Positions 22,162-34,617 of a stretch of DNA of 64,000 nucleotides are shown here, piece after piece. A model generated the notes under the pieces. That model saw only the letters and a list, made by a program, of their open reading frames with translations, had not been told where the DNA came from and ran no database searches. Location of the stretch: NCBI RefSeq assembly GCF_907164915.1, contig NC_061864.1, positions 17,334,484 to 17,398,483 of the forward strand, written 5' to 3'. Origin of the DNA: Impatiens glandulifera. Taxonomy: Eukaryota; Streptophyta; Magnoliopsida; Ericales; Balsaminaceae. Each line of letters starts with the position of its first letter. Within the stretch, counting starts at the first letter, position 1. Position numbers and translations under genes: made by a program.

Positions 22162-25100
22162 TTACCGACGATGATGATAATTATAACCCATAACAACAAC
22201 TGGAATCCTGACCTTATGACCTCTACTTCCCTTCATCAACACCTCTCCGAAGCTATAAGAACCTGTAACCGATCTAACAGTAACAGAAACTGAAAATTTT
22301 CTCGTTGAACCTGGTCTGAGTGTCATTGCTGGAGGATTTGTGTCAATGGCAATCTCCGGTGCCATTCTTGCTGTGATCACATATGTTTCTTCTTCATCAG
22401 CCACGTTTGTAACTGACCGAGTCACGGTTTGAGTCCCCACGAGATGAGAGATAGCGATGGATGGTGTATTTAAATTTGACGGTTGGCCAAGTGTATAGTT
22501 GCATGGTGAATTTGTATAGTTCATTATCTCATGAACATCAATTCCAGGTGTAGTACACAAGAATCCCAAATAATCTTCATAACCTACACAATAACATTTT
22601 TGTTAACGGGAAGAAACTGTCATGTCCCACGTCAGGAAATCCCATAAAATGTACACTATGTATTTTAGCCTAGACTTTCTTCTCAAAGTTTTAGACCATA
22701 GTTTTTTTCCCTTGGATTAGGCTAACACAGTCTTATCATCAATGTGTTTTCATCGAGAATCTAACATGAGACATCATTTTTTTTGTAATCTTCGGATATG
22801 GAACACCGCAAATATTATATTAAAGAAAGAAAAAAAAGGAAAAAGAGAGAAGTGAACCAGCATCAAATATGAGGCCAGGATCTAGAGCAGCCTTTGGATT
22901 GACATGACCACTCCCATAATCAAAAGGGGTTGCATGAACAAGTGTGATAGTCTGTGAAGCAGAATACTGTTGAGCTTGAAGAGGTCTCTCAGCTCTGTCC
23001 ATCGTATTGGAAGTTGTCATTAAGGCTGATTTAATTGCAGCAGGGCTCCAATGAGGATGTTTTTGCTTCACAAGAGCAGCTATCCCAGCTATATGAGGTG
23101 CAGCCATGCTCGTTCCAGATATCATTCCAAATCCTTCCCCTAACACAGAAAAAAATGCTCCAAATTTCAGAAACAAAGTTAAAACAACAACAAACCTGTA
23201 ATCTTTGATATTAGGCCCTCTTCGGCTTGTCATACCTACATAGTTAGCATTGTCGGTTCCATTGGGTGACCATGCAGCCCAAATTAAAGATCCTGGAGCA
23301 AGTATATCCGGTTTGAGAAGATCAGCATCGTCCAAACTGTAATCTTTGACATTAGGCCCTCTTGCAGAAAAGAGTGCCACTTGAGGTGCAGTTCTGTGTA
23401 ATATAGGCATCAATCCATCCCCGATTTTCGCCACTCCATTGAATCTTTTCACACGTCCAGTCCAATCTCTTGACGTTGAGATGTTGTAATAATTTATAAG
23501 TTCCTATATATATTGGAAAATCAAATCCCAATATAAAATGTAATCAATTTCGCTGCTACGAAAATAATCCAAAATCGTTTATATATACCATTGATTTGGT
23601 GACGTCCGTTATAAGAATCCCAGGAATTTCAGTAGGTACAGGATCAAACTTAGTTCCTGGAGAAACATTTTCAACAGCAAGAATAAAACCAGCAGCACCA
23701 AGATTCTTGGCTGTCTCCGAAACCTTCTTGATTGAAGCAGAACCAACTACGAAATTAAATGTATAGCCACAAACAAGAATGTTTCCTTCAACCAAATTTC
23801 TATTCAAAAGTTCCGGTCTCTGACAGTCTGAAGAACTGTACTTGTTATTCAGCGATGATGAATCTAGAAGAACATCGTTGGCTGCAACCATAGTCAAGCT
23901 TTTGTTTCCATGTGTTGCAGCTTAAACAAAAACAAAAACAGAAAACTAAGCTTTTGATTTTTGATAATAATAAATAAATAAAAATACCCGTTAAGGTAAA
24001 ATCCTACGTGACAATCCTAGTCCGGGCAAAATGTTTCCATTTCCAAGAAAGAGATGGTTTTTGTATTGTCGGTCATCAATTGCTGCAGCTACTGAGGTTA
24101 TCCATGGGCTATATGATAATACGGTTCTTGGAAAAGGGCCTCCATTCCCAGATGCCTGAACAACAAAAACTCCAGCTTTCACAGCAGCAAGAAGTGTTGC
24201 ATCAAATGGATTTAAGAATGTTGTTTTTGTTGCGGCTGGAGGATTGTTTGGTCCAACCGAGAGATTTATAATATCCACACCATCATGAACAGCCTGATAT
24301 GATTCAACAATATGGTATGTATTAGTGAAACCCAAATTCACCCTTGTACTTTTAAGACTCTTAATACTTGAATTACTGTCCATACATAGTTAAAGAATCT
24401 TTAAAATATCAAATATGTCTTGAAACTTTACCCTAAAACTCAAAATAACTGAGGTGTAACTTCTAAATGCATCAATATTTCATTTTTTTATGAACAACAC
24501 TTACCTGCTCAATAGCAGCAACAACATCTGCAACAAAACCTCCAAAAAGCCTATAAAGTGCTTTGTAAACTGCAATCCTGAAACAAACAATTGGTATTCA
24601 ATTGACCATACTACAATATAACCACAAAGAAAAGTTAAGTTCACATTCATCCTCTTGTTCTTTTTTTTAAACCAGTTTATTTTCTCGAGAAAGATAGCAT
24701 GACTCCCCAGGGGAATTGAACGTTAAACTGGTCTCAAACAAGACTATTTTTACATGTTCTACATTTCATCCTTCTTACTTCAGAATTACAATTATTTCTC
24801 AATTGAATTGTAATTCAATTCCAATTCTTGTAAATTTGGAAATATAAGACTCCATCCCCACCTAGCACGAGGAGCCATTCCACTCGCTTTCCCAAATTCA
24901 AATCCGTACATATTCACAGGAATCCCATTATTCCCTGCTGCAATAGCTGCTGTATGACTGTTGAGAAAAAAAAAATAAGCACAAGGAAAACTGAAAGAAA
25001 AATGAAAAGTGAAGGAAACCGAAAAACCTTCCATGTCCATCTCCATCCAATGGAGAAGCGAAATCAATATCAGGATTAAATACTCCAGCTGCTATTGCAG

Positions 25101-25944
25101 CTTCAGCAAAATGTTGAGCACCAATAATTTTTCCATTACAAAAACTCATCTCATTATCACCCACTTCACATTTTCCTCTATACTTAAGAACTGGTTCATA
25201 CGGTTCAGTATTGTTTATCGAGAAGCTAGGATGGTGTGGATAAATCCCCGAGTCCACAAATCCTATTACAATATCTTCTCCAGCCCTATCAAAGCCACCA
25301 CCCATACTTGGCCAGACTCCAGTAGGAAGCCCAAGAAATTGAGGTGTATGTGTTGTTAGCTTCTTCATTTTCCAATCCATTTCAACAGATTTCACACCCG
25401 GGGCTTGTCTAAGAACTTCTGCCTACTTTTTAACGTTATTTAACCAAATTGAAAGAAGTAAAAGAAAAGAAAAATGAAACTGATTTGAACATCAATTAGC
25501 AAATATGTATGTAACCTGTGCAGGAGATATATGAACTGCAAATCCATTTATAAGATGACAATAGCTATAGAGTTTCTTGTAAGTTCCATCCTCGAAGAGC
25601 ATTCCAAGAAGCATATCGTGTTTGTTCTTTAGGTGGCGGTTATAAGATGTCACAGTCTCACTGACAAATAATTTGTTTTAGTTCGATAAAATTGAAAATT
25701 AAGTTTGAATATTGAATTTTCAGTCATGGAAGAAGTATAACATATACCTGTGAACATCAATCTGTTGATCAGTCTCCACAGCAGTAGCTTCAAAACCATC
25801 TACACCCCCTCTATAACTTATCACTGGCTCTCCTTCAACTGTTACTATGTAAATCTCTGCCTTCCCCATTACAATTAGAGCTACAAATAACATTAAAGCT
25901 CCACACCAGACCATATTAATCTTCCCCATTGAAGATTTATTCAC
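22162..25944 (-). CDS. SBT2: Subtilisin-like serine protease, SBT2 subfamily (SBT2.5/SLP3-like)
   Basis: Secreted S8A protease. Ten exons join in frame: 25944-25748, 25660-25516, 25422-25028, 24957-24862, 24577-24505, 24293-24008, 23920-23589, 23503-23236, 23139-22858 and 22583-22162. They total 2496 nt, or 831 aa plus stop. In order: a signal peptide (residues 1-29, ending ..VALIVMGKA), the I9 prodomain starting EIYIVTVEGEPVISYRGG, then catalytic Asp in IGFVDSGIYPHHPSF, catalytic His in DGDGHGSHTAA (split by intron 3), oxyanion Asn in ASGNGGPFP, and catalytic Ser in ISGTSMAAPH. It ends with the fibronectin-like C-terminus (TVTRSVTNV, HKVRIPVV). All key residues are present and the length is near that of Arabidopsis SBT2 proteins (about 815 aa), so the gene looks functional. 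The exact paralogue within SBT2 is not settled. Intron 8 contains a duplicated scrap of exon 8. Confidence 0.93.
23196..23222 (-). repeat. Exon-derived 27-bp duplicate inside SBT2 intron 8
   Basis: It matches 23337-23363 in exon 8 at 26 of 27 positions (the coding segment for RGPNVKDY). The copy lies 14 bp inside the following 96-bp intron and ends in CAG next to GTTTGT, a second donor-like site. Confidence 0.85.
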
Positions 25945-27131
25945 CCTGCTTGAATGGAAATCAGCATAGGCTAGAAAACAGTCCTAAAAGAAGCAAAAAC
26001 TATGATAAGTTCCACTACAGCCAAAATGATCAAATCAGTTTTTCTATTACATAATACCTGGGTAAGTAAGAGATCGGTATAAAAACACACTGGGTATCAG
26101 AATGTGCATGTGTAGAACAAGAATTGCTCGATCATGATCCAAGAAAGGAATAGCATAAAAGCATTTTCGAAATCCGTGACCCAGAAAAAAGTGGGCACCA
26201 AATCTAACGGTGTGTGATTAGTTGTTTCATTTATTATCATATAAGTTTAACAGAACCGTGACCACTGCCTTAAGCTGTAGAGTGTGTGTGTGTGTGTTTT
26301 AGTGAGTGAGACTAGTAGAAGAAGAAGAGAGATGGAGGGTCTGTTTGGAACTGAAAGTGTCTGAAGTCCATATTGTTGTGGTTTGTGTTTTTTCCATTAA
26401 CGACGATAGAGTGAATGAAATGATGGCGAAACAAAGCAAGCTTAATCTAGAGCATTAAAAATGCTTTTTATTATATATATATATATATTGTATTCCAATG
26501 TTAGATTTAAATTTGTATTGAGAAAAAAATGATTTGATAATTACCAATCAATACATTTACAGAAAAATGAAATTGGAATAATGATTTGAAAAACATAAAT
26601 AAAAATCCAAGCAAAAGAAACAACTACAAGCGCGTAATAATCATTTAAGAGAGAGAAAAGGAGCCGAAAGAAACAAATAGCCATTTGATTAAAGAAAAAG
26701 CAAATGTTGACAAACTGTATAATGACAACATATGATATGTTTTAAGAGGGTCCAGACCAATTTGGTTGGTACCAAAAATATCTAGTAAAATGTGAACAAT
26801 AATAACAATAAAAAAAACACACCCTTTTTCTTATCAGTCAAACCACACAACCAACTTTCGATATTTTAGGTAAGAATCGAAGATGAAATCTCTGCATCTT
26901 ACAAAGAATTATTCAACAACAACAACAACAAAAACATACTTTATATAACTGAAAGCAAAAAATGGAATTCAATATTGTAATACCAAGAAAGATTGGAATG
27001 TTGTCATTTTTTTTTGTGGGGGTTAGGGGAAGAAAATGATATTCTATAGACATCATCATCATATGTGTATACTAGTTAGTTAGTGTATCCAAAATTACTC
27101 AGCAATTGCTTGAAGAAGAAGTTGATGATGA
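25945..27131. other. SBT2 5' region and ABC1-kinase 3' region
   Basis: The right side of this gap follows the stop of the next gene and the left side holds the SBT2 leader. CCCAG/GTATTATG near 26055 could be a 5' UTR intron donor. A (GT)n run lies at 26281-26298 and a (TA)n run at 26475-26490. No other gene is seen. Confidence 0.4.
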
Positions 27132-30100
27132 TTATGGTGCCATGATTCCTTCGATTGTGTAGGAAAGGGATTTTGCCCAGTCAGCTTTAAGAAGGATAGA
27201 TTGCAATGTATGCATAATATTGTAGTCCGGATCAAGCTTCCTTTGCCAACCCTATAACAATTATCAATCCCACTTTCAAATTTATCTTCTCTCAATCATT
27301 TCCGAATATAACAAACTTACAATTAAAACAAGTTAAGGATTGCACATCATTTAAGCGTTGTTTGATGAAGGGTTATTTAAGGTTATTTGACTTTTAATCT
27401 CAAATAACTCTTCATCCATAGCTACATTGCTCTCAAATAATATCTATTTATAACTTATACCGAACATGATTATTTGGAATAACCCAAAACCGAACAAGGC
27501 CCTAATAACTCTTTGAGCTTATTTGATGTGGGGTTATTTGGAAAAAGAAATAGGGGTTCTGGAATTAAAATTTCCTTTGGTGAAAAAAACATGGGATTTT
27601 TATGATTAAATTGCTAAAATGTCACAATATTTTAAAGAATAGGTGATGCGAGAATATTATTTTTTTTAAATAACCCTATCAAACAAGGCTCTTTATCTCA
27701 TTGACAATAACTTCAACAATTAAATCATAAATTAAACTTACTTTAACTTTTTATAACATTTTAAATATTAAATACTATTGTAGTAAATTAACTTGAACTA
27801 TTTTTTTCTTCCAAAAATTGGTTTATTTAAAAATAAAAAAACATCAAGCAAATTCTTAATGTTACCTCAAGGACCAATGTGGTAACCATGGCGGTGCAGA
27901 CATTTCCATCAATATTAACTTTATGACGCCTAACTTGCTCAAGTAGCTGATGCATACAATCAGCAGGATGGACTATATCACCTTCTTTTGATCCCCAGAA
28001 ATCAAATGAATCTTTCACCTCCTGTTAAAAACATGCATTATAATAGCATTAATTTTGAAAGAAAAACAATATATTAATTCAGATTTATTCAAATATTTAA
28101 TAACAGGTTGAAATGAAAGACATTACCTTTATGAAAGCCTCTGGATTGGGGCAATTCTGCTGCTTAGATAATTTGAGAGTTGATTCTGCTGCAGTTGTTC
28201 CATCCCTACGGGCAACAGCCTTGAAGAATTCAAGTAAATTCACCCGATCACTCTTAGAAAGTTCAGCAGTCATGCCCACATCAAGAAAAATCACATGAGG
28301 CTTTGTTTTGAACAGTCTTCTCCTCGCAGGCTTGTTTTCAGGCACACGGACTAGGATATTACCAGGATGCATATCTGCATGGATAAAGTTGTCCACCTGA
28401 AGGAAAAAATATATGTTAAACCTTCTTTATATTGTCATGTTAATTGCATAGCATATGAGATACTAAGGCCTTGTTTGACCATCATACAAGCTCTAAGTTA
28501 ACATAAGACAATGCTAGTTTCATCAAATTGATTCTTATTATTGCAAAAGAAGAGCTTTTCACAGCCCTAAATTGTTACAAGCTGTCACAGAGAGGCACGG
28601 GAAAAAAGTATTGCAGTATAAAAAACTATATAAAAGGTTCATCTTACCAAAAGCATCTTCAGAAGAGCATGAGTTCCGATGTGAGCAAGAGAACTTTTTA
28701 GACGGTCATGCCCTTGTACTTCATCAATATAGTACGAAACACATTCCCCTTGTTCAAAAGATTCAACTAAAACAGCCGGATGCACAAGCGGATAAACTGG
28801 CCTCGGAAAAGAGACATTCTTCCAACTACGGAAATTGTAAATGAATCGACTCAAATGTGCAGCCTCACGAGCAAGATCAACTTGAGACATCATAAAAGTA
28901 GCAAACTGCTGTACACTCTCGTCCAATCTTAACCATTTAAGTGTAGGAACAAATGTTGAGCCCTTGGCTACTATATTAATTATGTCAAAGTCCCGTTTGA
29001 TTGTTTCGCCAACTCCAGGATGCCTGACTTTAACCGCTACCACCATCGGCTTCATCTCTCGACCCTTGTAACGATACCTTAAAGTGGCTCGATGAACTTG
29101 AGCAATGCTGCCTGATGCTACAGGTGCCTCTTCAAAATGGTCAAACATATCAGAAAGCTTACGTCCGAAAGCTTTTTCAACTGTTTTTTTTGTGTGAGAG
29201 AAACTATGTTCAGGGGCCTTCATGTGAAGCTTAGACAATTCAGAGCATAGATCCTGTGGGAAAAGATCTGGTCTTGTAGCAGCCCATTGACCCCATTTTA
29301 TGAATGCTGGGCCAGCTCTTTCAAGTGTTAGATGCAATGTCGAAAGCCATACTTTTCGAAACGAAAGCCCAAAAGAATTTGCAAAGGGAGACATCACTAT
29401 GAAAGGTGTGAACAAAATTGTCAAGTGAATAGCTCTAAGCAATAAGATAACTCCTTCATAAACAGAAAACAATAACGATGCAATGAAGATGTGTCCATTT
29501 TCAGCATGTGTGTATAAGCTATCGCTAGAATGGAACGGATCTAACTCAGCCGAGGACTTTGTTAAGGCTATATTACCACATGTGAGGGCGAATATGCCAG
29601 GAACAACCATATAAGATCGGGTAAGGGCCAAACTAACTGCTTGGGCAATCTTATTTACATTGATTGAATATTTAGGGGTTATCTGTGCTAGCCTCCTCCA
29701 AGCAAAAGTGGTCCTGTAAAAGATGTTTTCGACTCTTTGTACAGAAGATGATGCATGTATAGAGTTAGGGGAGATATACTGAGAGTAAAATCTATAATGA
29801 GGAGAACTTAATCCAGTATAATTCTTTCCTTCACAGTACAAGGCCAGAGGGTTTACACGAACGGAGTGAGCAGCTTTCCTTATATTCCCAAGCGACAAAA
29901 ACCTGCACCCAAACTAAATTGTCAATAATTTGAATACAGATTTTTCTGCAACCTTACAGATAACGACTTCAAGTAAACGACGATGATTACTCTAACAGTT
30001 CTATGGTTGAGAAGTATGCAAAAGGTTGAGTAATTTCTCGAATCTACGTATAATAACAGTGGAGGCAAATCTATTTCAACTAGGAATACGAAACTTTAGG

Positions 30101-30180
30101 ATTAAGAGAGAGTTAAATATCATATTACTATGATTATTATTATGTAGATAGAATAATCTGAAAGGTACAAACCTGGACAT
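27132..30180 (-). CDS. ABC1/UbiB-family atypical kinase, ADCK2/abkC-like, probably mitochondrial
   Basis: Five coding exons join in frame: 30180-30173, 29902-28648, 28396-28127, 28021-27866 and 27251-27132, giving 602 aa. The start exon encodes only MS plus two bases of the next codon. The N-terminus is rich in R, S and N with few acids, compatible with a mitochondrial transit peptide. A hydrophobic segment (LLFSVYEGVILLLRAIHLTI) follows. Kinase-like motifs of the ABC1 family then appear in order: the KxGQ-type FIKWGQWAATRPDLFP, the Ala/Gly loop VASGSIAQVH, the ATP-site lysine in VAVKVRHPG, HADMHPGNILV and the metal-binding FLDVGMTA. Family members are linked to coenzyme Q or other lipid metabolism in mitochondria and plastids; the specific role here is inferred only from similarity. 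Intron 4 carries Tourist-like MITEs. Confidence 0.9.
27355..27502. mobile_element. Tourist-like MITE in ABC1-kinase intron 4
   Basis: A 148-bp segment starting GCGTTGTTTGATGAAGGGTT and ending AACCCAAAACCGAACAAGGCCC, whose reverse complement is a similar inverted end. It is flanked by TAA at 27352-27354 and 27503-27505. It is related to the element at 14507. Confidence 0.65.
27527..27690. mobile_element. Second Tourist-like MITE relic, adjacent
   Basis: Ends GAGCTTATTTGATGTGGGGTT and AACCCTATCAAACAAGGCTC form an imperfect terminal inverted repeat. It lies immediately next to the previous element. The flanking duplication is unclear. Confidence 0.5.
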
Positions 30181-30477
30181 TGCGATGACTAACGTTTTGT
30201 GGAATGGCGAATCATGGGAGATTATAAACCTCCGCCGCCGCCGCCGTCGTATCTGTAGCTCGGATTCGCAGGGGCGTGAATCTTGCTTGCAACGAAAGCT
30301 TCTAAGTTGAAGTTGGATTGTAAGACCTAGAAGCGAGGAAGATGAAGAAGGAGAAGGAGGCGCGTAACGTTATAAACTGGTCAGCTTATCAAAGTCAAAT
30401 TGGTCACAATATAGACATAACTCCTTATATTATAGATTTTCTTTTCAAATAAATCAAACTTGCAAGACAGCTCACTG
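30181..30477 (-). promoter_or_regulatory. 5' leader and promoter region of the ABC1 kinase
   Basis: Directly upstream of the ATG lies a GC-rich leader with a (CCG)n run at about 30229-30247, typical of a transcribed 5' UTR. No clear TATA box is seen before the long TA tract. Confidence 0.35.
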
Positions 30478-30746
<269 letters not shown>

Positions 30747-31210
30747 TATATATATGGTCGCAAAAAATAAAATAAAATCTATACCAGCTTGATTATTAGA
30801 TATTAAAATAAAAGAGACAATTTGAGTGAATAAAAAAAGAGAAATGATAGGATATTTTAAAATTTAATTTTATCTGCTATAATTGAGCAAATCAACTATA
30901 TTTATAGTAAGTTTTCAATAAAATCGGCTTACCCAAAATACATGTTGTGATAGATACTTGTTAGCTAAGTGCTATGGGGTTCTTTTTTTTTTTAAATTTT
31001 GAGATTAAAAAAATATCAATTTAATTATAAACCAATATAAAAAAAATAGTAAAAAAAGAAGTCACTTTTAATTTTGAAAAGTTAGTAACTATTATCCTTT
31101 ATTTTTCAAATATATAAAGCAATAATATCGAAACAGTCTACCCTATAAAATGAAAGAAAATTAAGAAGAAAATTCATTCTGTAACAAATAAATAAGAACA
31201 ATAGTGATAT

Positions 31211-31219
31211 ATAGATCAT
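31211..31219. repeat. Left 9-bp target-site duplication of the MULE
   Basis: ATAGATCAT, repeated in the same orientation at 39589-39597 immediately outside the right terminal repeat. Confidence 0.85.
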
Positions 31220-31300
31220 GGAAAATGATATTCTCAACCAATATACAGTGAAAGTAAGGCCACGAATCTACGTGGCCTTGCCAGCTAGGAGAGAGAAAAA
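31220..31300 (+). repeat. Left terminal inverted repeat of the MULE
   Basis: Starts GGAAAATGATATTCTCAACC; the inner part is GAAAGTAAGGCCACGAATC, TACGTGGCC and TTGCCAGCTA, then GAGAGAGAAAAA. It contains a 9-bp perfect inverted repeat, AAGGCCACG / CGTGGCCTT, with a 6-nt spacer. Confidence 0.85.
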
Positions 31301-31802
31301 GTCAAAAAAACAAAAAAATAACGTTTCAGTTTCTTTTTTCTTCTTTCCTCTCTCTTTTTTCTTTTCATTTACCATTTCCGGCGATTTTTCTCAGGCAATT
31401 TTTCTTTGGCGATTTTTCTCTCCGGCGGCATCCCGACTTCTTCAACTTTATTCATCTTCTTTCTTTCGATCGAAAATGGTAGGTCTTCTCCTTCGGATAT
31501 TTCCGTTCACTTCACTGTCTGCATTCGTGAATATCATTTCTTTTTTTCAGGCTGGTGGTCCAGGTACATCTCCATGCAAGACTCCAAAATCTCCAAGGAC
31601 AAGGTAAATAACATCTTCTCCTTTAGAATCCTAGAACATTTTGATGATTTGAAGACCGTTTAGGTTTTTGCGGTTAGGGTTAGGGTTAGAGTTATGGATT
31701 TTTATGATTCTGCTGATTCTAATTAAAATAACGATAGAAATGGTTGATTATTTTGTGTGTATTTGCTGTTATGTGATGATTTATGTGATTTTTGATATGT
31801 TT

Positions 31803-32263
31803 GGCTGTTATGGGTCCCGAAAGTGTTATTTCGGGGACTTGAAAGTATGAATATATAGTCCAGAAATTTGATTTTGATATGTTTTTTGAATGAAGGGTCC
31901 CGAAATGTGTTGTTTCGGGACCCGAAATGTGTTGTTTCGGGACCCGAAAATTGAATTTTGATATGTTTGGCTGTTATGAGTCCCGAAAGTGTGGTTTCAG
32001 GACCCGAAATGGGTGGTTTCGGGACCCGTAAATCGGATTTTTAAATGTATGGCTGTTATGGGTCCCGAAAGTGTGGTTTCGGGACCCGAAAATGGGATTT
32101 TGATTTGATTAGCTGTTATGGGTCCCGAAAGTGTTGTTTTGGGACCCGAAATGGGTTGTTTCGGGACCCGAAATGGGTTGTTTCGGGACCCGAAATGGGT
32201 TGTTTCGGGACCCGAAATGGTGTTTCGGGACCCGAAATAGGGTGTTTCGGGACCCGAAATGAG
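31803..32263. repeat. GGGACCCGAAA array 1, in Ulp-like intron 2
   Basis: About 16 copies by eye of GGGACCCGAAA or its partner GGGTCCCGAAA, spaced mostly 21 bp apart in the distal half as TTTCGGGACCCGAAATGGGT. The core TTTCGGGACCCGAAA is a palindrome apart from the centre base. Confidence 0.9.
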
Positions 32264-34410
32264 TAGATATTTGATTTTAAATGTTTATCTTTATCTGATT
32301 ATCTGCTTCATGGTTTTTAAATGTTTATCTTTTGTTTTTGTAGGGCAAATAAACGTAAAAGGAATACCCAAGAAGCAGCAGCTCCCAAAGAAGTTCCCAA
32401 ATCCCCCAAAGCTTCCAAATTTGTTCCGAAATCCCCCAGAGCAGCAGCTCCCAAAGCAGCCCCCCACAACCTTTTTTTAACTAGGACATCTTCTTTTGGG
32501 CTTTTCAATATTCTGCAACTACTGTCTAATGATCAAAAGGAGGCTGTGAAGTCAATAGGTTTTGGCCATCTACTTTCATTATCGCTTTCAAAATGCCTCG
32601 GGGAGATATCTCGTTATCTAGTCAAGCAGTTTGACTGTGATAAATGTTCTTTCACTCTAGAGAATGGCGAGGAAGTAAAAATCGAAGAAGAAGAAGATGT
32701 TAAAATGATATTGGGTCTCCCCAGAGGGGAGTTGGACATTGTAGAATATCAGAATAACGAGATTGATGACAAACTGAAGGCATTTAGGACTCGATGGGGT
32801 AACCCTCTTAATGGCGCTCCTTTAGTGACTGCTATGCCGACAAAAATGATTGAGAACAAAGCTGCTGACAACAATTTTAAGATAGACTTCGTATTATTTG
32901 TTGCCAGCTGCTTTCTCTGGTGTGATCACCTAGGTCAACTATCCAGGTATATCTCATTTCTGTTATTTCATTTGCATGACAACTTATATGACATGTTAAT
33001 TAATCCTCAAATATGTTTTTTTCACTTGCAGGTATAGAATTCTGAAATCTATTTCAGATGTTCATAATATCAAGAAGTTCAATTGGTGCAAACTTGTACT
33101 TGAAGGATTAGTTCAATCATGCGCAAAAGTGAGGGAGATTGAAAAACGACATTTCCAAGGACCACAGACGTTCCTTATTGTAAGTTATCACTAATTAAGT
33201 TCTCTGTTTACAAAAATAATTGGTTTTAATTAACATATGTTTGTTTTCAATTGTGCTACGTGTATAGGGTGAGCAACCCTCAACTGGGAGGAGTTAATGA
33301 CCGTCGATTTCCAATACTGTCATGTTGGAATGACACGACGTTGAAGTTTAGGCTGGATACGGAGTTGGAAAATGGAGGATTTGGACGCGGAAGCGTTGTG
33401 GGACGAATTCCACTACCGGGGATGTGGGGGGAGAACGATGAGGAGGATCATGATGTGGGGGAGAACGAGGAGGTGTCTGAGACCCCAAAGGCGGCGGCAG
33501 CAGTAGCAGAACCTAGGAATAGGTCACCACCTCGGAAGAGGTCACCACCTATGAAGAGGTCACCACCAACGAAATATACGAATGAAGGCCTACCACCTAT
33601 GAATATAACACCTATTAACACGTCAGCTCCGGACATTGATAAACTGAGTTTTACAGAGAATTTGGCATGGATTGCTAAATGTACGTTGTTTATTGAAAAA
33701 GCCACGAGAAGACTGGAATCTTTAACTTCAGGCTGGGATGCAACGCCAATGTATGACAACGCCATCCATATAATTTATAGAGCAATGGACAGGAATAAAC
33801 CTTTTAGGGATGTCATGCACTGATACTTCAAAAATCGAACACCCACTGAAGATGATGGGGTAAACGATCAAGGGGCTCACACTGAGGGGGCTCACACTGA
33901 TGCCGGTCAAAAAGATGAGGCCGGTCAAAAAGAGGTGGGTCAAAATGAGGTCATTCCTGAAAAAGAGGTGGGTCAAAAGGGTGTTCTCGAAGAGGAAGAG
34001 GAAGATGAAGATGAAGATGAAGTACCTGAAAAAGATGGGTCTCCAAGAAAAAGAAGGAGAAATCCCGTGCGACTTATGAAAATTCCAGCACGCTTTAAAT
34101 CTCCATACATGACGCAGAACAAGCCGACGAAGATCATCGAGCCTGCCCAAATTCATGATGTCGCGGGAAGAGAATTGGTTGCTTCCAAAAAACATAAGAA
34201 ATATCCCATACATATCATGGAACTTCTAGCATAGCTTCAATCTGAATATATGAAGAAGAACAAACAAAGAAATAAAGAGTTCTTCGATTGTGTCATGTTA
34301 GAATACCGAGATGAAGTCGTTGTGGGATTCATTTATGCAGGTGATTCGAATGCGAGGTAAATCAAGATTTTATATTTTCATGTTTGTTAAATCATGTTCG
34401 GCTGAATTAA

Positions 34411-34617
34411 TGGTCCCGAAAGTGTGGTTTCGGGACCCGAAATAAGTGGTTTTGGGACCCGAAATGGGTGGTTTCGGGACTCGAAATGGGTTTCAGGACC
34501 CAAAATGGTGTTTCGGGACCCGAAAGGGGTCATTTCGGGACCCGAAAGGGGTCATTTCGGGACCCGAAATGTGTTGTTTCAGGACCTGAAAAGGGTGGTT
34601 TCAGGACCTGCAAGTTT
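34411..34617. repeat. GGGACCCGAAA array 2, in Ulp-like intron 5
   Basis: About ten copies with more variation (GGACTCGAAA, GGACCTGAAA), between the donor at 34357 and the acceptor at 34653. It fills most of the intron. Confidence 0.9.

Noticed and set aside
23140..23235. Extra protein segment in the SBT2 reading frame
   Set aside because: The ORF reads through a 96-bp intron with proper GT..AG ends; removing it restores the family sequence and frame.
31670..31690. Short telomere-like GGTTAGGGTTAGGGTTAG
   Set aside because: Only about three units, inside the Ulp-like intron 2; too short to indicate an interstitial telomere.
33448..34213. Minus-strand ORFs opposite the Ulp-like gene
   Set aside because: Shadows of exon 5; hydrophobic composition arises from the acidic coding strand.
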